64,000 nucleotides of DNA, from positions 2,480,001 through 2,544,000 of the forward strand of contig NZ_CP021235.1 of assembly GCF_003585765.1 (NCBI RefSeq). The letters run 5' to 3'. The translations under genes were made by a program, and so were the position numbers. Source of the DNA: Pontibacter actiniarum. Lineage in GTDB: Bacteria > Bacteroidota > Bacteroidia > Cytophagales > Hymenobacteraceae. The notes under the pieces are model-generated. The model saw nothing but the letters and a program-made list of their open reading frames with translations, ran no database searches and was not told the origin of the DNA. Below are positions 60,801 through 64,000 of this stretch, piece after piece; position 1 is the first letter of the stretch, and each line of letters starts with the position of its first letter.

Positions 60801-62842
60801 TTCAGCCAGTCCTCCCCAAAGGAGACACTGTTCGGAACAAACATATTCCCGAGGTTACACCCGTTGATGAGCATCACCGGGTACTTGCCTTTGTTTTGAT
60901 ACCCATTGACAGCAGTGGAGACATAGCCAATATTTAAATCCGTTGTACTGGTTGAACTGTGGCCGAAGAACGTCAGGAGAGACACCCCACTGTTGATCTC
61001 TTTCGAGATGTTGAGAGTTTCCACAAACTCGCTTAAGTTCTTTCTGTACTTTTCTTCCACTGTAGCACCTAGTAGAGGGCCTTCAGCAATAGCCGCATAG
61101 CTCTCCAGGTAGTTCGCGATCTGGGTCATGTGCTCCACAGAGGCTCCCCCACCCAGCTGCATGATCTTTTTCCTCCACGGCAGGTTTTCTGCTAGCGCTT
61201 CGTACTCCTTTACTTTATCCAGGTAGTTTTTAGCCTCCAGAGGAGTGGTTACAGCCACTCTGCCTACCGCCACTGTTGGTATGTAGTTGCCATTTCTGAA
61301 GTCTATGGCGTAACTGAGGTCGGAGCCAGGGTAGCCAAAAACAGGCACGATATCCAGCGCACGTGACGCAGCGGACCGATAGCTGATGCGGTTAACCTCA
61401 ATGCCTTTCCCCAGTATCAGCATGTGCTTTGCTGGCGCAGCGCTTCCCATAAAGCGAGTAAAGTGCTTCACGCCCATAGGAGAGAACTCGCCATAGTGAA
61501 ACTGGTTCACCAGGTCATCCACGTACACGATCATAGGCGCATGCTTCCCGCCTGCCTCGGAGGCCCTGTATGCGGCATAAGCCTCAGGCACCGGCTGATT
61601 GCTGCCCTCCGGCACCTGCATCATGGCCTTACTGGTTAAAATGATGTAGTTCGCACTGTTTGCAAGGTAATTGCTGAACTTTACGGTGCTGGACTTTGCT
61701 GGCAGCAACGCCCTTTGCAAGTCCGCCAACAGCACTTTATGGGTGGCTTGGTTCTCTGCACGCACCACAAATCCTTTTCCATTGTTTACAGCCTGGCCCG
61801 GTATTCTGGTAACGTCCCCGGAGGCAGTCACATCGTAGGCGACGGCACTTGCCGGTGCATTTGCGAAATAGAAATAGGGGCTGGCAGAGCTCGTCGAATC
61901 TGTGTAAAAGACAAGGCGACCGCTCTGGGGCAAAACAGACTTCTGCGGATAGGTGGCCTCCACGTAGGCCAGGCTGACCGCATTACTACCTGACTGTGGC
62001 GCCAGCTGCACCGTTAGCTGGGCCCTAGTATCAATATCGGTCAGCTTAAAATTACTTTTGCCTTTTATAAAACTGTAGCTGCCCATGGCATGGCTGGCAA
62101 GTTGCCGCACGGCTTTCGAGGGCTCCACCACATTGACGTTAAAATTATGTGAGGCGCTTCCGACACCAACGACGGCGTAACTGAGGTAAGGAACAGGCCC
62201 CGCCGGCTCTACATTCGAAAAGGCCGGCAGCGCAAAGTTTACAGCCTTTGCAGACCAGGATGAGAAGAAACCTTCGGCGGCATCCATCCACGGCAGATGA
62301 CTTTCTGTGTGCACCTTGCCCTCACTGTACTTGTCTGTTTTCACCAACAGGGCTTTTTGCAGCAGGTAACCCTGCGGGGTACGGCCATCCACAGCGGGGT
62401 TCTCCACACGCATGCGCTTGTTGGCTCCGGCAGGGTTTACCGTCAGAAAGTAGGCGGCCGTGTCGGTATACATGCTATAGAGCTGGTGCACCTGGTGCTC
62501 AGGGTTCTTGTAGAGCCCCTGGTCCAGCACGCCATCGTTGCGCTCGCCATAAAACTCCAGGTAGTCCTGCTGATCCAGCCTTCCGTCTTCCTCACCGGCT
62601 ACGTAAACAGCCACCTCTTTGCCCCGACGGAACAGCTGCAGGTGCTGCGGGTTCACGTTCTCCAGCCCCAGGCCGCTCAGGTAGGCGTAGTCCAGCTTAT
62701 ACAAGCCGTTTTCCACCACCTGCAGCTTGTAGTAGGTTTTAGAATAATCAATCCACTCGTTGCCATACACTTCCTGCGCCTGGGCGGCGCCTGGTGCAAG
62801 GCCTGCCACCAGAAGCAGAAGTACAGTTAGGAAGCGTTTCAT
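57854..62842 (-). CDS. C25-family T9SS sortase, long PorU/PorU2-type
   Basis: 1662 residues from the ATG at 62842 (MKRFLTVLL), with signal peptide to about residue 22. The gingipain-type C25 peptidase domain lies at about 410-790: catalytic His628 in FFGHSSTST and Cys662 in INGCNLGNMF, 34 apart as in gingipains. Then Ig/CARDB-like modules from about 800 to 1560, and a C-terminal T9SS sorting domain (FYPFPNPFSTKTNF, YAWDGTDTYGDKLANGVYLYRV). PorU removes sorting domains of T9SS cargo and attaches them to LPS. The gene is longer than classical PorU (about 1160), so it may be the PorU2-like paralogue. Confidence 0.85.
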   Translation of the reverse strand: MKRFLTVLLLLVAGLAPGAAQAQEVYGNEWIDYSKTYYKLQVVENGLYKLDYAYLSGLGLENVNPQHLQLFRRGKEVAVYVAGEEDGRLDQQDYLEFYGERNDGVLDQGLYKNPEHQVHQLYSMYTDTAAYFLTVNPAGANKRMRVENPAVDGRTPQGYLLQKALLVKTDKYSEGKVHTESHLPWMDAAEGFFSSWSAKAVNFALPAFSNVEPAGPVPYLSYAVVGVGSASHNFNVNVVEPSKAVRQLASHAMGSYSFIKGKSNFKLTDIDTRAQLTVQLAPQSGSNAVSLAYVEATYPQKSVLPQSGRLVFYTDSTSSASPYFYFANAPASAVAYDVTASGDVTRIPGQAVNNGKGFVVRAENQATHKVLLADLQRALLPAKSSTVKFSNYLANSANYIILTSKAMMQVPEGSNQPVPEAYAAYRASEAGGKHAPMIVYVDDLVNQFHYGEFSPMGVKHFTRFMGSAAPAKHMLILGKGIEVNRISYRSAASRALDIVPVFGYPGSDLSYAIDFRNGNYIPTVAVGRVAVTTPLEAKNYLDKVKEYEALAENLPWRKKIMQLGGGASVEHMTQIANYLESYAAIAEGPLLGATVEEKYRKNLSEFVETLNISKEINSGVSLLTFFGHSSTSTTDLNIGYVSTAVNGYQNKGKYPVMLINGCNLGNMFVPNSVSFGEDWLKTKDKGAVALIAHVGTGLLQYLHIYSYNFYQTAFQNEEYYGKSLGRIQQKVISDVLQMSYSNNGIIAMVLEMALQGDPALALYSPIKPDYYVKGNSFSVTDLEGNPATASSDSVLINFTADNLGKAIPEELTVSVKRTLPDNSLVSLEPFTVEPIIKERTLSLKLPNSGLNALGMNAFEVMLDGSGEIDELDETNNTATFQYYFPVSGLRAVSPGNYAIVGERTVQLVAQTTVKDVNKGYYFEVDTTSQFNSPLLTKQAVSRNSILAVLDYGLPASAKDSTVFYWRARFDEYSTDEDTVWAESSFRYIDKVKNGWSQSQYAQFQEVKLNGFEELKDNKLLWDFKPTRKFINIKTVGGAKRFDEDPHGLFVDGFQYMSYFCGNPNGSSRSRFFFIVFNNSTLEPISSLGDFAFCPYIAEFDTGDLSVAANVKKTADFLNAVPEGYYVAAISINNVPFSSFSEEVKAAFRSIGSSLIDELKTGDPFAIVGQKGQAAGTAQETSYSKEEADRVGGTPANSQEINLDVTLESNRPSGTITSTVIGPALEWASLHHNIERYQGGDDKYTLSLIGINAAGEETVLQEDVTTKQFDLSGIDATQFPNLRLKAYMEDEVARTSPQLKEWFVIYKGVPEGVIRPDLVNASREELTQQANAGSVTVPMAFQNVTSTAFSDSVTVEVTLSGDGNQPTTTRFKIKPVGANETVKFSYSFQTQDFEGDYSLSLYVNPRLLPEQEYFNNVYEVGFSVKSKLHPIMDVAFDGIHILDGDIVSPSPLISVTVKDENQHVLLQDPSKMTMILISPEGQEQEIDLMGNPEVTYAPATEAADFKLEYKPAKLMDGIYKMEVRARDAAGKESGVSPYRIGFEVISEASVSNFYPFPNPFSTKTNFIFTITGSTIPEHMKIQILTITGKVVKEIMKEELGPLRIGNNKTEYAWDGTDTYGDKLANGVYLYRVIMSKGEEQMKHRNTFGDGAFKNGYGKLYILR

Positions 62843-62886
62843 GTCAGAAAATTTATACATGGGGTGTTTGGCTACAACTTTAAACG

Positions 62887-63984
62887 TTAATCAAATGCAT
62901 ATCCAAGGGACACAATAACCGAGGAGGTGTTCGTGCTGCCGACAGCGTTGCTCTCGCTGTTGCTGATGCGCGACAAGGCCAGGTCCAGGCTCAGCCCATC
63001 GGTTTTAACACCGATGCCGAAGTTCGGCTGGATGCGCTTGGTGGTTCCCCCGTCAAAGTTGGTCGTTTCCTGGTAGTTGTTGAGGCCACCGCGCACGAAA
63101 ACCGAGTTGGCATAAGCCAGCTCCAGCCCCACATGCGGGTCCACCGACACCACGTCGGATTTGAGCAGCACGTTACGCTTGCCGTCAAAGGTGAAGTCGA
63201 TGTCTGTGGCCAGCACGGCCGACAGTTTATCGGTGAACTGAAAGGACCTGCCCACGCCAAGTATAAGCCTTGGCAGTGTCAGTTCGGTGGTGTTCTCCGG
63301 CAGGTCGTTGCCGGTTTGGAGATAGGCCTCCTCCAGCTCCTCAATGTTGTGGGTCCAGGCGGTGAAAGTGGTGGTAATATCTTTGGCCATCAGCCCGAAC
63401 TGCCAGTTGCCCCGCTGTAGCTGGGCCCCCACATCGATGCCGAAGCCATAGGCATCGGCAAAGTCGCCCACGTTGCGGTAGATGACTTTGGCATTGGCCC
63501 CCAGTTGGAGCCCCTCGATCAGGTTGCTCTTGCGGGCGTAGGAAAGCAGCAGGGCATAGTCGGCAACGGAGAAGAAGCGAATACTGTCGTACTGGATGTA
63601 GCCGTACTCATTCTGCAGACGGCGGGTGTCGGCAATATCATCCACACCCACCCGGATCAAAGAAACGGCCAGGGCGCTGCTCGAGTCGAGCGGCATGGCG
63701 AAGCTGGCGTAGTCGTTTTTGGCAATACCCGCAAACAGCTCCGAGTGCATCAGGCTCACGTTATACTTGTGCGGCAGGCGCAGCAGCCCGGCGGGGTTCC
63801 AGTAGCCGGCGGTGGCGTCGGTGGCCAGGGCCGACTGCACATTGCCCATCCCCAGCGCGCGGCCCCCTACCCCGATGTTCAGGAACTCATTGCTATACTT
63901 TGGCGTGGACACCTGAGCCTTTGCCCCCGACCACGAAAGCAGTAACAGCGCCGCCAGCAGGCAACGAAGTAAAAAATTGTTCAT
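62887..63984 (-). CDS. PorV/PorQ-family outer-membrane protein
   Basis: 365 residues, signal peptide 1-23 (LLRCLLAALLLLSWSGAKAQ). Family opening FLNIGVGGRALGMGNVQSALATDATAGYWNPAGLLRL is characteristic of PorV/PorQ (FadL-like barrel); C-terminus SSVIVSLGYAFD. PorV shuttles T9SS cargo from the Sov channel to the PorU sortase. It lies 44 bp upstream of the PorU-type gene on the same strand, so they are co-transcribed, which supports a paired function. PorV and paralogues PorQ/PorV2 cannot be told apart by eye. Confidence 0.85.
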   Translation of the reverse strand: MNNFLLRCLLAALLLLSWSGAKAQVSTPKYSNEFLNIGVGGRALGMGNVQSALATDATAGYWNPAGLLRLPHKYNVSLMHSELFAGIAKNDYASFAMPLDSSSALAVSLIRVGVDDIADTRRLQNEYGYIQYDSIRFFSVADYALLLSYARKSNLIEGLQLGANAKVIYRNVGDFADAYGFGIDVGAQLQRGNWQFGLMAKDITTTFTAWTHNIEELEEAYLQTGNDLPENTTELTLPRLILGVGRSFQFTDKLSAVLATDIDFTFDGKRNVLLKSDVVSVDPHVGLELAYANSVFVRGGLNNYQETTNFDGGTTKRIQPNFGIGVKTDGLSLDLALSRISNSESNAVGSTNTSSVIVSLGYAFD

Positions 63985-64000
63985 CCTTGATAGTATCGTT

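Noticed and set aside
1..64000. Search for tRNA, rRNA and riboswitch structures
   Set aside because: No cloverleaf, rRNA core sequence or recognisable riboswitch consensus was found by eye; small ncRNAs could be missed.

Overview
The window looks like a chromosomal segment of a Cytophagales bacterium (phylum Bacteroidota), most likely Pontibacter or a close Hymenobacteraceae relative. This rests on the T9SS-type sortase and porin genes, a type-B C-terminal sorting domain, promoters of the Bacteroidota form TTG-N19/20-TAnnTTTG, little Shine-Dalgarno signal, the three-gene succinate dehydrogenase with a fused cytochrome b, a keto/hydroxy-carotenoid operon, and GC-rich codon usage. The genus is an inference. 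I saw no rRNA, tRNA, CRISPR array, insertion sequence or prophage.

Layout. 0-10.7 kb: 5' end of an aconitase, a thioredoxin-fold lipoprotein, a small beta-barrel, an orphan PAS histidine kinase, a methyltransferase, a prenyl diphosphate synthase, an alpha/beta hydrolase-folK pair, a GNAT, fabD and a DCC protein. 10.7-13.5 kb: a large T9SS type-B cargo. 13.7-17.3 kb: sdhCAB. 17.4-18.0 kb: an FMN reductase. 18.0-33.5 kb: the dcw cluster on the minus strand, read mraZ-rsmH-ftsL-ftsI-murE-mraY-murD-ftsW-murG-murC-ftsQ-ftsA-ftsZ. 33.45-34.12 kb: the only long gene-free stretch. It holds the mraZ promoter, 10-bp-phased GTGG repeats, three perfect DnaA boxes and an AT-rich tract, so it is a candidate replication origin and/or a DnaA/MraZ control region. 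34.1-35.2 kb: a secreted HMA protein and a beta-barrel. 35.3-42.7 kb: carotenoid genes (ECF sigma-crtI-crtB-hypothetical-lycopene cyclase-ispH-crtW, plus crtZ and a CarH-like MerR regulator). 42.8-51.3 kb: enoyl-CoA hydratase, a TetR regulator, and phenylacetyl-CoA epoxidase genes paaABCD, with paaE displaced onto the other strand behind an NlpE-like lipoprotein and an M3 peptidase. 51.5-55.1 kb: HNH-AP2 protein, M23 peptidase, MscS channel, LolC/E-type permease. 55.1-57.8 kb: namZ-fmt-folA. 57.8-64.0 kb: a very long PorU-type sortase and a PorV-family porin.

Working together: the dcw cluster makes lipid II and the divisome. The carotenoid operon couples IspH and phytoene synthesis to cyclisation, 4-ketolation and 3-hydroxylation, probably under a light/B12-type MerR protein and an ECF sigma factor. 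paaABCD and paaE build the ring epoxidase under a TetR regulator whose operator sits inside its own promoter.

The most unusual signals are (1) a 7-mer, TATACTT, read by eye about 56 times on both strands in coding and non-coding DNA, against about 8 expected at equal base frequencies, and present as inverted pairs in terminators; (2) the DnaA-box/MraZ-box region upstream of mraZ; and (3) a family of AT-rich palindromic repeats sitting inside two operons between subunits of one enzyme (sdhA/sdhB and paaA/paaB).
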